Shown here piece after piece: positions 1 through 12,100 of a stretch of DNA of 64,000 bases. A model generated the notes under the pieces. It had not been told where the DNA came from. It searched no databases and worked only from the letters and a program-made list of their open reading frames with translations. A program made the translations under genes and the position numbers. Source of the stretch: Parapristionchus giblindavisi (lineage: Eukaryota > Nematoda > Chromadorea > Rhabditida > Diplogasteridae); the NCBI GenBank assembly GCA_943737045.1, contig CALSFV010000088.1, positions 310,001 through 374,000 of the forward strand. Direction: 5' to 3'. How positions within the stretch are numbered: the stretch's first letter is position 1; each line of letters starts with the position of its first letter.

Positions 1-409
1 ACTCTCTGCGCCTTCTCGATACTTTGATGGGCGGAGTCGCCGAAATCTGAGCCTCGCATCTTTGATTTCATCAAACGACGACGAAAGACAATATATGATG
101 TATACTGTTACGAGCGAAATTCATGCGGACACATTATCGATCGATTTTTGATGATCGGGTCCCGAACGGAAAACGATTGTGGGCACGCGGTTACCGTAAC
201 CGACAGGGTTTGAGCAATCGTGGGAGAGGCAGAGAGAGGGAGGGTGCGCTTAGTGGTGCCACAGGGGGCGGAGTCAGGACGAGGGAGAGGGAGAGAAGGG
301 GAGAGGGAGAGGGAGAGGTAGAGAGGGATAGAGGGAGGCTCTAGTCTTCTTCTTCTTCGCTATCATTCTTCCCCCGTGGACATCTTCAACCAGAATTGCG
401 TCCACCACC
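1..409. other. Upstream flank of the SIX gene, no gene seen
   Basis: No convincing coding exon. It holds a GA-rich stretch (about 225-335) and two copies of the GGGCGGAGT motif (about 31 and 257) that also recurs in introns near the right end of the window. The promoter or 5' UTR of the SIX gene presumably lies here or outside the window; no TATA-like or initiator element stands out. Confidence 0.4.
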
Positions 410-3400
410 ATGCAAGCCTACCCGCATCCCTCCTTCCCCACGATGATGCCCACTAATACGTAAGTTTATCCGATTTTACAGACAGTTCTATTTCACGGCT
501 CTCCTATTTCACGGATCCGGATGGGGTTACCTGGTAATAGTAGTAGGAGATGAAGTGTCGTACGTAACCTAATCGGGATCGACGACGTCTTCTTTTTCCC
601 CCCACCCTCCTCCTGGTGTCCTTTTTCTGGAGTAGAAATAAGACCGATAGATATCCATTTTCATACCAGAGACGAGCTCCCCCCCCCCTCCCCTCCTCTA
701 ACTTATCAAGTTTCGATATATGCATGCTGAAGGTTAGTTGTCATCGTCGAGTCCTTCCCTAGTCCCCGGTCGTCCTAGTGCTCTCCGGAAACCGGGAATT
801 CTCCCCGTCCGTTGTTTAGTCGGTTCCGGATCAGATAGTCCGGCTATGCGGTCATTCGTGTACCTGAATAGTTTGAGGGACGGCAACCTGAGATAGCGTT
901 AGGTTACACGACGCAGTACTAAGATTGACATACACTTGTGTAGGAGCCGAGAGTTCGGAGCACTTGTGGGAGCTTCATGAGATCTAGCGAGCTCAGAGAG
1001 CTCCAAGACTTAGAGCTCTCTGAGCTCCAAGTTTCATTGATTAGTTAAAACCCTTTGGCAATCTGCATTACTGACCATTCCAAAGTCCAATTTCACTTTT
1101 TCCAATGCTAATCTCTTATTTGTCGCAAAGCTTAATCCTAGTCACAACTAGTTGGGAGTTTAATTTTCTATGACTCTTAAAATTATATTTAAATTTTTCT
1201 ATTCGTCAATCAATAAGTCCGGATTAATCGATATTTCGTTGCATTTCCCTGATCAATCGATAATCCAGGGCGTCAGCGTTCTCCGAACAAGAGGTCGGAT
1301 GCATCTGCGAGAGCTTCTTCAACGAAGGCCTCCAGACGGGAAGAGTCGATCAGTTGGTGAGGGCGACTTTTATCAATTCATATTTCATTGAATTTTTGCA
1401 TTGGCGATGTTTACTAATAGATACAGTATTCTATATATACCATTTTTAAGTGATCATTCACGCTTCCAGACCTATATTGCATTGCGAAGATTATTCAATG
1501 TTTTGTTTTAAAGCAGATTTGAAACCTATGTATTTGTGTCAAATCAGAAACCTGAAAATAAGCAAACTCTGGCAAATCGCTTTAAATCTAATCAGAGCAT
1601 TTTTTAAAAAAAATCTAATCAGAGTGTTTTTGAATCTAATTTAGCCCTAGTTTCTTCTAAAATTGCTCTGATTAGATTCAAAACGATTTGCCTGAGAAAA
1701 CGCTTGAGAATTCGATCAGTTTACCGCTAACCACAACCAATTTGTCACCTTTTCGAAACCGCGACTGTCACTCCTCTCTCTCACTCACCGCATCAACGAA
1801 TTCCTACCAGTTGTTTACACCGCCAATCTAAACACAGTTGATTAATCACCGGTGGTGCAATGGTTTGGTGCGTCGGGTGCGCATACCGTATCCTGGGCTT
1901 TCTGTTGTTTCCCGTTCCCATGTTTGGGCCTTTTCGTCGTAGTCGTCATCGCTATTCTCATCGTCGCTTTCACTATTTGTGCTCTCTCTCTCTCTCTGAC
2001 TACAGTATGCCTCGCTATCCTTATTGTTCTCGCTATTTCTCCGTCTCCCTCTACCTCTAGCTCTACCTCTCCTTCTCCCTCTCCCTCTCCCTCTCCCTCT
2101 CCCTCTCCCTCTCCCTCTCCCTCTCCCTCTCTCCCTCTTCCCCTCTCTCCCTCTCCCTCTCCAACTCTCTCCCTCTCCCTCTCTCTACCTCTCTCTCAGA
2201 AGCAGCGCGCATCGAGAGACGGAGAGAAAGACAAAAAAAGATCAGGTTACATTCGCACAGAAGAAGGGGAATATAGAAGAAACGAGAGAGAGAGAGAGGA
2301 AGGGAGAGGGAGAGAGAGAAAGAGAGAGAGGGAGAGGAAGGGAGAGGGAGAGAGGCGAATCTACTCTAACTATAGGAAGAGCCGACTCCCACACCTTCCA
2401 TTACTGCCAAAGCAATCCTGAGAAAGGGACTACCGTAATCGGCTAAATGGTGTGGTGTACGAGAGTACGGTAGACATATGGTGCGGCGAGTGCGTTTTAC
2501 CGAGTGTGTGTGTTTGTGTGTTCGAGAGTGGTCATGGAGTGATATAGACAGATGTCCACAAGAGATTAGACAAACACGGACAGAAGTTAGGGGTAGAAGC
2601 TTAAAGGGACGAAGAGTGTATTATGGTAGTAATCAGGGTCAATCAATATTGTGGTGTAACAACCGTATACCATGGCCTATCTATGAAGAATGACACAATT
2701 GATCGAGAAAGTAACTAATCAATAATATGTCTGAAATACACAAACATCAATAATATCTTTGGAATGTTGTAACTAATCAATAATATCTTTGGGAAACTCG
2801 CAAAAATCAATAATATCTTTGGAATACTGTAACTAATCAATAATCCGTTTAAGATGCGGTTCATCGCCTCCCTGCCTGACCAGTATCACTACATCGAATC
2901 CGTGCTCAAGTGCAAAGCGCTAATCTTTTTTTGCCAGCAGAACTGGAAGTATCTCTACAAGTGAGCCCAAATTATCGATTTTAACCAACTGGTATGCTGG
3001 CATTCAAATTACTATTTCAATGATATTAAAGTGTATCATATATTTGCTAGCACTTATTGATTTCAACAATATTTGTGGCGTGATAAAGCATTGAACACCG
3101 GCACGTCAGTAGACACAGTCCACAGCGTTCTCATGACTTTCAAAGCAAGAACGACCGCTCAACATACAAACTCTCTCGAATACAATGATCTCTCCTTTGT
3201 CTTGCTTTGGAAGAAAAATGACTTGGACCAGAATACTGTGAGTCATTACACAGTATTCTGGTTCAAGCCATTTTGTTTCCATAGCGAGACAAGCGAAAGA
3301 CGATTGCATTTGAGAGAGTTTCTATGTTGAGCGGTCGTTTTTGCTTTCACAGCCTATAGAACATTGTGATTAGCATGCCGATGATGGTAACGCTCATTAG

Positions 3401-6400
3401 AGACATCTCCATAGGCAAAGCTAGAATGCAGATAATCATTCTCTCGTAAAAATCATTAAAGTAAACCTAGACTGTACCGTAGTAATAGATAATAATAATA
3501 ATATTTATGCGTTTTACAAGAAAACACGGTACAGAAGAGATAAATAAATTAAATTATATCGAATGATTGATGATGGACATATGACAAAACTATGTAACGT
3601 GAACATTGAAGAAGGTACAATGTGCAGATGGGATAAGGCAAATATTATTCTTGTCAATTTTACTCAGGGAAACTGAAAGTAATGCGGTTTTTCGGTTGCA
3701 CGGTTTGCACGATTATCTTCTTATAATGTACTACTATAATGTATATAATGTACTAACCTACTGTGTGAAAAAAAATGTGAAATCAGTGACTTCATCAGAT
3801 TCACACAGCAACCATGAACAATAAATGATGTTTCAGATTACTGGAGACGAACAAGTTCTCCCTGCACAATCATGCGGCCATGCAGGAGCTGTGGATGAAG
3901 GCGCATTACACGGAGGTGAGCAACGCCCGACATCAGCATGCCAGTGGCATACCAGTGGTATGCTAGCGTGCCTGCATTTAGTTGATTACTTGAATTTCTC
4001 GTAGAACACAAGCATACCAGCGCAATCTCTCAGCTTTGGCAATACTCTCTCGTAGACAAAGAGAGCGAGAGAGTGCGGCCAGAGCGGAGAGTTTCAAATT
4101 AACCTCGGATGTCAATTTAATGTGGTCTAAGTGTCGGAATTTCAAACTCTATTATTGATCTTATTGTTAGAGCAATAACAAAGAAAACTCTTACTACCTC
4201 GTTGTGGTATTGTATTTATGTGTCCCTAATGCATTTCTCTATGTATCTCATTATCATTCTTACCTGAAACGCACATAAAGATATTATTTATTTATTTATT
4301 TTATTTGACTGACGGTTACGGTATCCATAAGCATATACAGTAATCCCCTCTAAGCTGTCATTAGGCCCTAATCTGAACTCAATTGTCCATGGGATGACCT
4401 CATATGTTTTGCATTCGCTCTTTCGGCATCTCTTTGTTTATCCTCCCATCGACAAGTGGGTGCAGATTAGCCTTCTCCATTGTGCAGCCGTTGCGCTTGA
4501 TCCGCTTAATGCGCGTCCGTGACCGTTAATTAGCAAGTCCGCACATGATTTTCCGGCTCCGCCACCTACGCGCGCAGTCGGAAGCCGGAAGGTGTCGCCC
4601 CCTTGAGGAATCTGATGAGATTAGGAGTAGATGTCCTATCACACGCCCTTTTCTCTACCTCTGCCTCTCTCTACCTCTCCCTCTCTACCTCTCGTCAGCA
4701 CGCTAAGATGTTCATATCTCCCCCGCAGATTATGAGGGATTATCATTTATCACACACCGCACTTGGACATGGGGCTTTACGAGATTGCAACGGGGGGCTT
4801 CCGACGGCCAATGGAGACCAGCCCAGTAGGATTGAACTAATCATATTGAAGGGGCGAAGCCCTTTAAGGGTTCGAGCTAGAAACTATCTGAAATTTTTTA
4901 TACAGGGCGAAATGTCATTATTTTAAATAAATAAATATATAAATAAAAAGGTGGGAGAGAAAACTCTCCTCATTTCACACTCTATCGCTTCATTTTATCG
5001 TTTCTTTTCTTGAACAGCATATTGCAGGGTTTTTTTAATAATTAGAATTAGCGTTAAAGTAATGAAAGAATGGTTTTAAAGTAGGTTGTGTTAGAAAAGA
5101 AACTATGTAAAGACTGACTATCTAGAGATAAAAAAACGATCCAGTGTTTCGGCCCTGGTCCTAGACACTGGACCGGCCCGTGTGGGATGGGGCTCATCAG
5201 TAGGATGACCCACACAGGACAGTTTGAATAAAAAATAATATTTATTTGTATTGGTAGGCGTCGAACACATTATTAGAAACTTTAAAGGAAATAATACCGA
5301 AAATTCTTTGCAGGCGTCAAAAACCAAGGAGAAGGACCTCGGAGCGGTGTGCAAGTACCGTATTCGTAAGAAGAACCCGTTCCCACCCACCATTTGGGAC
5401 GGAGAGGAGACCAACTACTGCTTCAAGGTATGCGATCTGCCATATCCTGTGACCTATCGTACTCATACCGTATCCCCCCTCTCAGGCGAGGAGTCGAAAC
5501 ATTCTGAAAGAGGCTTACCGGAAATCGAATTACCCTTCGGTGGAGGAGAAACGGAAGTTGTCCTCGCAGACGGAACTTACAGTAACCCAGGTGAGCGTCG
5601 CGAGAGTCCGAGCTCATTTAAAGTTGTTTTTGTAGGTGTCGAATTGGTTCAAAAACAAGCGACAACGAGATCGAGCCGCGGGCACTCTTGACAGGTTGGT
5701 TCGAGTGATCTCTGATCTTTGATCTTTGGTCTTTGACATTACAGTAACTCTTCTGAAGAAAAAAAACTCAAACTTTTTCGCTTGTCAGTCTTGATCCCAA
5801 AGCAACTCTTTTTCCTCTTTTTCTACTCTTTTTTCTAGTGATCTTTGATCTTTGCTCTTTGATCTTTGATCTCTCATCCATCGGCTGGTGCCTGGGCGGT
5901 GCAGCAAAGGGAATGTATTGTAGACTGCATAGATAGATGGGTTGGGAGGGAAGGGGGATTACTTCGATGATCGTTCTCATATTTCAATCTCGAACAACGG
6001 GCGCTCTTTTGGTGTGTAATAATCAATCGATAGAATGATCTTTGGAGCGATTAGGTCGAATTTTAGGAGATTCAAATTCTTAAATGAAAGGAGATTTTTG
6101 GAATATGTTTCATGGATTGTACAAAACGAATCTGCATTGTTTTTAAACTAATATTAGAGTGAACTGGGTAAATCTCAAATACTACAGAATACACGTGCTG
6201 AGCTGAGCTCTAGGTGACAATGGAATGGATTACGGTAGATCATTATCGATCGATTAGGGTGGAAGATGACTTGTAGAGATAGGAGAAGACACCTGTTCGG
6301 GGCCTGCTCAGCAGACACCTGGCTAGAGGGAGAGGGAGAGGGAGAGGGAGAGGGAGAGGTAGAGGGAGAGGGTGAGGTAGAGATAGTAGATGAAGTCTGT

Positions 6401-8293
6401 TGGTGCTTCTCACTCTGTGTATGAGTCAATCCGTACTTATCCCCACTTGGGGCAGTAGTGATACGATGATATTGCGTAATGAATGAGCGAATTGAGAAGG
6501 TGACAAGAGGATACGGATATGCATCTTTCTGATAGCTTTCTTTCTGGAATTGATTTGGGCTTATTTCATATGTATATTTTATATGGGTGATATTTCCTGG
6601 TCGATCTATGATTGGATCTATCATTTGCAGTAATCTTACAGTATGATATTTTAGGAGTATCTAATGAGCAATGATAGATCTAGAATTCATGGGTAGTCAT
6701 TATGCACCTTTTCCTATTATCTTATCTACGATAGGGCTCAAATATGTTTAAGCGTTTATCTCTCTTCATAGATCAGTGTCATTTTGTGATTGCGGAACTC
6801 GACGTTGTCATCTTTTTAAAGATGAAAACAAAATTATGTAATTTAATTATTTTGTTTTGATGCGATAATAGGTCAATGGGAAAACTAAAGAATATTTAAT
6901 CATGACAGTGGATAAACTATGGCCTGCAATGATAATATTGATTGGTTATTACTTACAATAAGCTAACAATAACTTGTTATCAGTCACAAGAATACGTAGA
7001 TCTAATCCCATAGTCTCAGTCCACAGAGTCAATCAGATTAGTTACATAACCTCATCCATTTGACATCATTGATCGCTAAATATTTGGCTTCAACCCCCCC
7101 CCCCTCCTCCTCCTCCTCCTCTCACAACTAGTGCCCCTAATGTTTGCCTTCACCGTCTCGGGTTACTGTAGTGGTTCACTATGTCCCCCCTCTTGACACC
7201 TCTTTCAGCGTTGGTCTGTGTCTATTTCCATTGTCTATGGGCTTCTTCTCCTCCTCTTGAACCTGACCAACCGAAGGGGATCTGCCCCGGTTAAACAAAC
7301 CAGTGAGGGGGGGGGGGACAATGAGGCCAAAGAGGATTTACCGAAATTTTAAGAAATACTTCACGTACTCACCATAGTAATTTATGAGAGTCATTATCAT
7401 CATGTATCATTATGTTTCACTCGTATATTCAAATTGTTCTCGTTGCGCTCTCGGGCGTAGATAAAATATAATATATACTCATAATGTGAAAAAATGAGAT
7501 TCGGTTGAGAACGCATATGCATATTTGCGCGTAGAAAAATATTGCGTAATGAATGAGCGAATTGAGAAAGAGGTAGAAGAAAAAAGTAGGGTACCATTAA
7601 AGGGCACTGGAAATTTTGAATTTCGAAATTCCCGCCGTTGCCTGAATCAAGAAGATAATGAATTCTCTCAGCAGGAGCAGTAAGTGTGACAGTGATGATT
7701 CCGCCTCGGGTTGCGACGTCAAACCGCAACGATCCGAATTGATAAGTGGAGGAGGATCAACGGTCAATAGTGGATCAGGTACGGTAGATCGACGGTTACT
7801 GTAGGTTACGGTTGATCATATACTAAATCGACGGTTACTGTAGGATACGGTTGATGAAGGGTTACGGTAGTTCCTGAATACTGTAGACAGTTGCACGGTA
7901 GTGTTGATTACGGCAGTCGTAGATACTGTAACTCTCTAGTAAGGTATAAAAATCGATAATTACAGTATCCCATGGACTCACATCAGCAGCGTTGAATGGA
8001 ACGTCACTGGGAGGAGGACTGAATCATGCCCTAACTTTTGGAACTATCGATCCCAGTCAGGTACGGTACTTATCGACTACTGTATTTATGGTGTAACGAG
8101 TGTACCGTAGTCATTCTGTCGTTTGCAGATGCAGCAGATCAAGTACGAGAACACGCCGTACATGAATCCGTACGCGTTCGGACAACCGTACGTCGGCTAC
8201 GACATGCTGCAGCCGCACATGATGTTCGCGACCGCCACCACCTCCACACCGCAGCCGCTCATGACCCAGAACACCACACTGCACACGTTGTAG
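410..8293 (+). CDS. SIX-family homeodomain transcription factor (SIX1/2 or SIX4/5 class)
   Basis: Eleven exons join in frame to 327 aa: 410-459, 1269-1356, 2854-2960, 3837-3915, 5314-5427, 5486-5590, 5636-5694, 5745-5783, 7672-7778, 7990-8060, 8129-8293. The SIX domain runs from about residue 18 to 118 ([13 protein letters not shown], then [20 protein letters not shown], then LWMKAHYTE). The homeodomain follows at about 138-197 with [13 protein letters not shown] and [14 protein letters not shown], giving W48, F49, K50 and N51. ETNYCFK and VSNWF point to SIX1/2 or SIX4/5 rather than SIX3/6 (VGNWF). The C elegans relatives would be ceh-33, ceh-34 and unc-39; I cannot decide among them. SIX proteins are nuclear DNA-binding regulators, often acting with Eya. 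The ATG at 410 is the only one giving a frame-consistent first exon; an earlier exon is possible. Exons 8 and 9 rest on phase only and are the least certain. Confidence 0.88.
989..1027. repeat. 15-bp perfect hairpin in SIX intron 1
   Basis: GAGCTCAGAGAGCTC is followed after a 9-nt loop by its exact reverse complement. It is a simple cruciform or hairpin with no sign of a terminator or RNA gene. It could be the relic of a small foldback element. Confidence 0.6.
2060..2355. repeat. CCTCTC hexamer microsatellite and opposite-strand GGGAGA tract
   Basis: About 2063-2190 is (CCTCTC)n on the plus strand and about 2290-2355 is (GGGAGA)n, so the two tracts are roughly inverted and could pair. Both lie in SIX intron 2. 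Similar tracts recur at 6325-6372, 48715-48780, 50690-50730 and 59865-59925. Long Leu/Pro or Ser/Pro reading frames here are translations of the repeat, not genes. Confidence 0.8.
2704..2852 (+). repeat. Minisatellite of an ATCAATAATATCTTTGGAA-type unit
   Basis: About five irregular copies alternate between ACTAATCAATAATAT and a CAAAAATCAATAATAT form directly before the acceptor of SIX exon 3 (2854). The array ends against the exon, so it forms the 3' end of intron 2. Confidence 0.65.
3117..3354. mobile_element. Two head-to-head copies of a 120-bp CACAG...CTGTG element
   Basis: 3117-3241 and 3256-3354 are near reverse complements around a short spacer. Each unit has short inverted ends (CACAGCGTTCTC / AGAATACTGTG). 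Single copies of the same unit lie at 15133-15251 and 60237-60357. I take it as a small non-autonomous element; short overlapping reading frames across it are incidental. Confidence 0.65.
4020..4120. repeat. Palindromic repeat family P1 copy
   Basis: Imperfect palindrome with arms built around TGGCAATACTCTCTCGTAG and CGAGAGAGTG followed by CCAGAGCGGAGAG. At least eight related copies occur in the window: 15042-15130, 17108-17215, 18278-18293 plus 19922-20000 (split), 22122-22232, 38274-38388, 52333-52450 and 62619-62727. The ends of better copies read AAAGGCAC... and mirror each other. Confidence 0.7.
4190..4305 (+). mobile_element. Dead-on-arrival LINE 3' end
   Basis: About 105 bp starting CTTACTACCTCGTTGTGG match, essentially base for base, the 3' UTR of the LINE at 9335-11160 (there 11056-11155), followed by an ATTT/TTTA-rich tail. 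This is an extremely 5'-truncated target-primed insertion in SIX intron 4. Confidence 0.85.
6320..6375. repeat. GGGAGA/GGTAGA microsatellite
   Basis: Simple hexamer repeat in SIX intron 8 (5784-7671). Apart from this, GATCTTT heptamers at about 5700-5875 and a polyC/CTCCTC tract near 7096-7120, I see no gene in that 1.9-kb intron. Confidence 0.7.
7779..7860 (+). repeat. Two-copy intronic repeat built on ATCGACGGTTACTGTAGG
   Basis: Two copies of a roughly 40-bp unit (ATCGACGGTTACTGTAGG then TACGGTTGAT) follow the donor of SIX exon 9 and are rich in the TACGGTAG/TACTGTA words found throughout the window's introns. Confidence 0.55.
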
Positions 8294-8420
8294 GAAACGT
8301 CGTCCACACCACATTGCACACGTTGTAGGAAACGTCGACCACACCACATTGCACACGTTGTAGGAAACGTCGTCCACACCACGTTGCACACGTTGTAGGA
8401 AACGTCGTCCACACCACCGA
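8270..8420 (+). repeat. 35-bp tandem repeat containing the SIX stop codon
   Basis: The last codons of the SIX gene plus TAG belong to a 35-bp unit (GAAACGTCGTCCACACCACA, then TTGCACACGTTGTAG) repeated at 8294-8328, 8329-8363, 8364-8398 and partially after 8399. Units differ at one or two positions. The first TAG (8291-8293) ends translation, so the other copies are 3' UTR. Confidence 0.9.
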
Positions 8421-8936
8421 AAACCTCTATTGAAACTCTGTTGTTTTTTCCCAAATTCTGTAGTAGCAAATATCGTCGTAATACACCACCTGCCTTCACA
8501 ATCTACTTTTTCAGTTTTATTAGTAATTATCGAACCTTCCTCGCACTCAAGTTACCGTACTTACACCACACCATGCTCCACCTAGTCATTACGTTACAGT
8601 ATTATTTCGCCCGCTCTTCAGGGTGCATGTATTCATCGTTCTTTCTCTCCAGTATTTCTCTTGTATTAATCGCCAGAGTATTGAAATTGAAAGAACTCCC
8701 CCACTTCCGGTATCATTTCTCCTTGTATTCCACGCAACTAACCAGGCTAATCGATAATCAATAATAATAAACCGAGCTTAGACCTTCCGCTATAGTGATC
8801 CCTCCCTTCTGCCCAAATCTCAAACAACCACCCTCATTGGTGCTCTTTCGATCGATAAATTCCCCTGTTCTTCGAAATCTACCGTAGTATCTGCCAATAT
8901 TGATTGGAATCAACTATTTTATGTTTGTACAAAAGT

Positions 8937-8942
8937 AATAAA
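8937..8942 (+). terminator. Candidate polyadenylation signal AATAAA (SIX gene)
   Basis: AATAAA about 640 bp after the SIX stop, in an A-rich stretch. It lies about 160 bp before the stop codon of the convergent minus-strand gene. Confidence 0.5.
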
Positions 8943-9102
8943 GAAAATAAATTTTAAATGATCTTCGCTTTATAAAGTCTCATTCTAAATACACACTAAA
9001 GAGAAGAGATAATCGAATGGAAAGTACTGCTACAATCAACAAATCAATCGATGAAAAGACTGTCAAAGACAATCGATAATCAGGATCTAATCAATCAATC
9101 AA

Positions 9103-12100
9103 TCAATACTTCCATGGATCGGCCCCCTTGGGAAGGGCGGCGACACGATTGGCGTACATGCGGGAGTGGCCCTTCATCATCTCAGCCTTTGCGTAGCCAG
9201 CACGATCCCAGCACACGCCTGGGAATAATAATAATAATAAATAATAGTAATAATAATAATATATTTAAATAGAATTGTTGTAGACATAGATTGATCATCA
9301 TCTCATTTTAAGCGAAAAAATAACGATTATTTTTTCGGGCTCATATCGTCCCATATCCCTCACTTGTTCAACCTCTAAGGTATTTGAACGCATAGTTGTC
9401 TCTGCCATTTGGAAGCACCTTAAGGACCACAATCTTGCCTCCCCTAACCAACATGGTTTCTCTCCGAATAGATCCTGCGTATCTGCCCTAATCTCATCCT
9501 TCAGTCAATGGCATCCTGTACTAGAGAAGGGTGGTTACATATCTGTCGCATTTATAGATTTCTCCAAGGCTTTTGACTCAATTCCTATTGATCTTCTAAT
9601 ACACAAATGCTCCTTAATAGGAATAAAAGGCTCCTTACTCAATTGGATTCGCTCCTTTTTATCTAATCGTACTCAACGTGTAATCGTAGGTGATTCTGAA
9701 TCTAACCCATTTAAAGCCATATCTGGAGTACCCCAGGGTAGTTGTCTTGGCCCTCTCCTTTTTAGCATTTATATATCTGATCTTCCTCTCTTACTTCCCT
9801 CTACTGTTCGATGTACAATGTACGCTGATGACGTCAAGCTCTATTCTTTCTCTGACCCCTCCTCTCTTCAATCTGCTCTCAATATATTGTTTAAATGGTC
9901 CACTGATTGGGGTTTGTCTATCTCCACATCTAAGACCATAGGTGGGCACGCTGGGGGAAAGGCTGTGCGCAAACCGGGGAATTGTAAGGCAAGGCTATGC
10001 GCATGGCCATTTTTTAGCAGATTTGCCTGGAAATTTCCCAATTTTTGCGAGGCAAGGCTATGCGCAAGGTCCCGCAAGGGAAGGCCAGGCTACGCGCAAA
10101 AATAATTCGTTTTCACGCGCCCACCTATGTCTAAGACTGTCGTTATGAGTATTGGTTCTAAACATCCTAATATTGATTTGCTTATCAATAATACTCCTCT
10201 CCCTCATGTTAAAGAATTTACCGATCTAGGAATTACCTACACCAACTCTCTATCCTTCGCCCCTCACATCCAATCTATCGTATCAAAAGCCAAAAGCAGA
10301 TGCGCTTATATTTACCGTATCTTCTCCTCTCGCAGTCTTAAACTATACGCACGTTTATTCTCTATCTACGTTAGGCCTATTCTTGAATATGCCTCTGAAC
10401 TTTGGTCTCCGCACGAACAATATCTTATTGATCTTATTGAGAAAGTACAACAAGATTATACCCGTCGCATCTATGCTAAATGTCTCCAACCTCGCATATC
10501 ATATTCTGACCGTTTGTTAGCTCTAAATCTCGAACCACTTGAACGTAGACGCACACTTATTGATTTATGTTTCACTCATACATGGGCGGGCTACCTGGAG
10601 CTTGATTCTACAGGGGGCATCCGAGCGAAAACTGGTTAATTTTACATGGGGCCTTCACGTTTTTTTTGCAAAAATTTCACCCCAACGTCATTTTTACAGG
10701 GGGCATTCCACAAATTTTAGAAAAACCCTAATTTTACAGGGGGTACCCCCATTTCGGCGCCCATGTATGGTTTCACTTATAAGGCACTTAATAGATTCAT
10801 AGAATTTGACAATTCATCTATCTTCCGATTATCATTTTCCTACAATAGATACTCCTCTCGCAGAAGTAATTTCCAACTTGTCAAATATAATTGTAAATCC
10901 AAACGTTTTTTGAACTTTATCTCAAACAGAGTTGTCAATTCTTGGAATTTACTGCCTAATTCTACCATAATTTGTCCTACTGTCAAAGTCTTTCGTAATT
11001 GTATTTCTACCTATGCTTTGTAACTAAAGTTTTATCTTCATTATGTATTTATTCAACCTTACTACCTCGTTGTGGTATTGTATTTATGTGTCCCTAATGC
11101 ATTTCTCTATGTATCTCATTATCATTCTTACCTGAAACGCACATAAAGATATTATTAATTATCCTAAAGCGGCGCACCACATTTCGAGAATCGATCACTA
11201 TTATAAAAAAATCTTGTGCACGCAATTGAGAAAGCACAATACAATAGCTCATGTTAATGAAATATTGACGAAAGGGTAGATTTTTCCGCTAAGAAAATCC
11301 CCCTTGTTTTGCCGCCCTCTGCATAGAATATGGTGAAAAGATAAAATATCATTATTATTATTAATAATATTTTAATATTTTATCATTTCTTACAGAGAGG
11401 TTACTCATGGTGCGGATAAAATAGAGAGATTTGAGCGCGAAATCAAATATGAAGAAATGTAGTATGCACTGCAATTACTTGATCACAGCGACATTTTTCG
11501 TACGAAAGAACAAAACATGATTGGGTTGGGTTGACTTACAATACTATGTGTTGACACATATGTTACCAATTTGTTGTCGATCTGGGTTTGCAGTTCTAAC
11601 AGGGAATGTACGGATGGTGAAACATGAAAGTGATGGGCAAAATCGTGAACAGTAGAAAAAAGTTCTGCGCCTGTACTATCATCAACGTTAACGACCTGTG
11701 CTGTTCCAAGTATAGTGGTGGTGAAGCGCGAAAGTGACAGGTGGAATCATGCATTTTCATACCCTTATAATTCGAGGGACCCACTATATACGGCTTGTTT
11801 TCCAGGATCGACTCATTATATAAGGCTCATTTTCATGCGAAAAATAGTTTTTTCCTAAATCGGCCCACCGTATCCCGAAAATTAATCCATTATATAAAAA
11901 TCATGTGAGGGCGTCAAAAATGCAAGATACACAATAGCACACAAAGCAGCCTTCAATTTCACTAATTTAAGCTAAATACCTAATTAATTAGCCAATTTTG
12001 GGATATGGGAGCATTCACTAAATGCCATTTAGGGATATATCTCTCTAAAATAAACACCTGTAACAAGTTTTTTATGCATAAGCAGCTACAAATACGATCT

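Larger units (their letters stand above)
9335..11160 (+). mobile_element. 5'-truncated LINE with reverse transcriptase, split by two MITEs
   Basis: The reading frame enters inside the reverse transcriptase: YRPISL, VAFIDFSKAFDS, GVPQGSCLGPLLF and the catalytic MYADDVKLY are all visible, followed by the thumb and C-terminal region (LEYASELWSP, EKVQQDYTRRIY) and a stop at about 11021. The endonuclease and first ORF are missing. Two MITEs (9937-10129 and 10577-10769) interrupt the frame; removing each with one duplication copy restores the reading frame. The 3' UTR ends in ATTATTAATT. It looks CR1/jockey-like; the clade is a guess. It lies in the NDUFB1-like intron, opposite in strand. Confidence 0.9.

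Noticed and set aside
1852..2446. Long Leu/Pro and Ser/Pro reading frames
   Set aside because: They translate the CCTCTC and GGGAGA microsatellites in overlapping frames and contain no other protein-like sequence.
8038..8499. Overlapping frames on both strands at the SIX gene end
   Set aside because: They run through the 35-bp tandem repeat; the plus-strand exon at 8129-8293 explains the real coding part.
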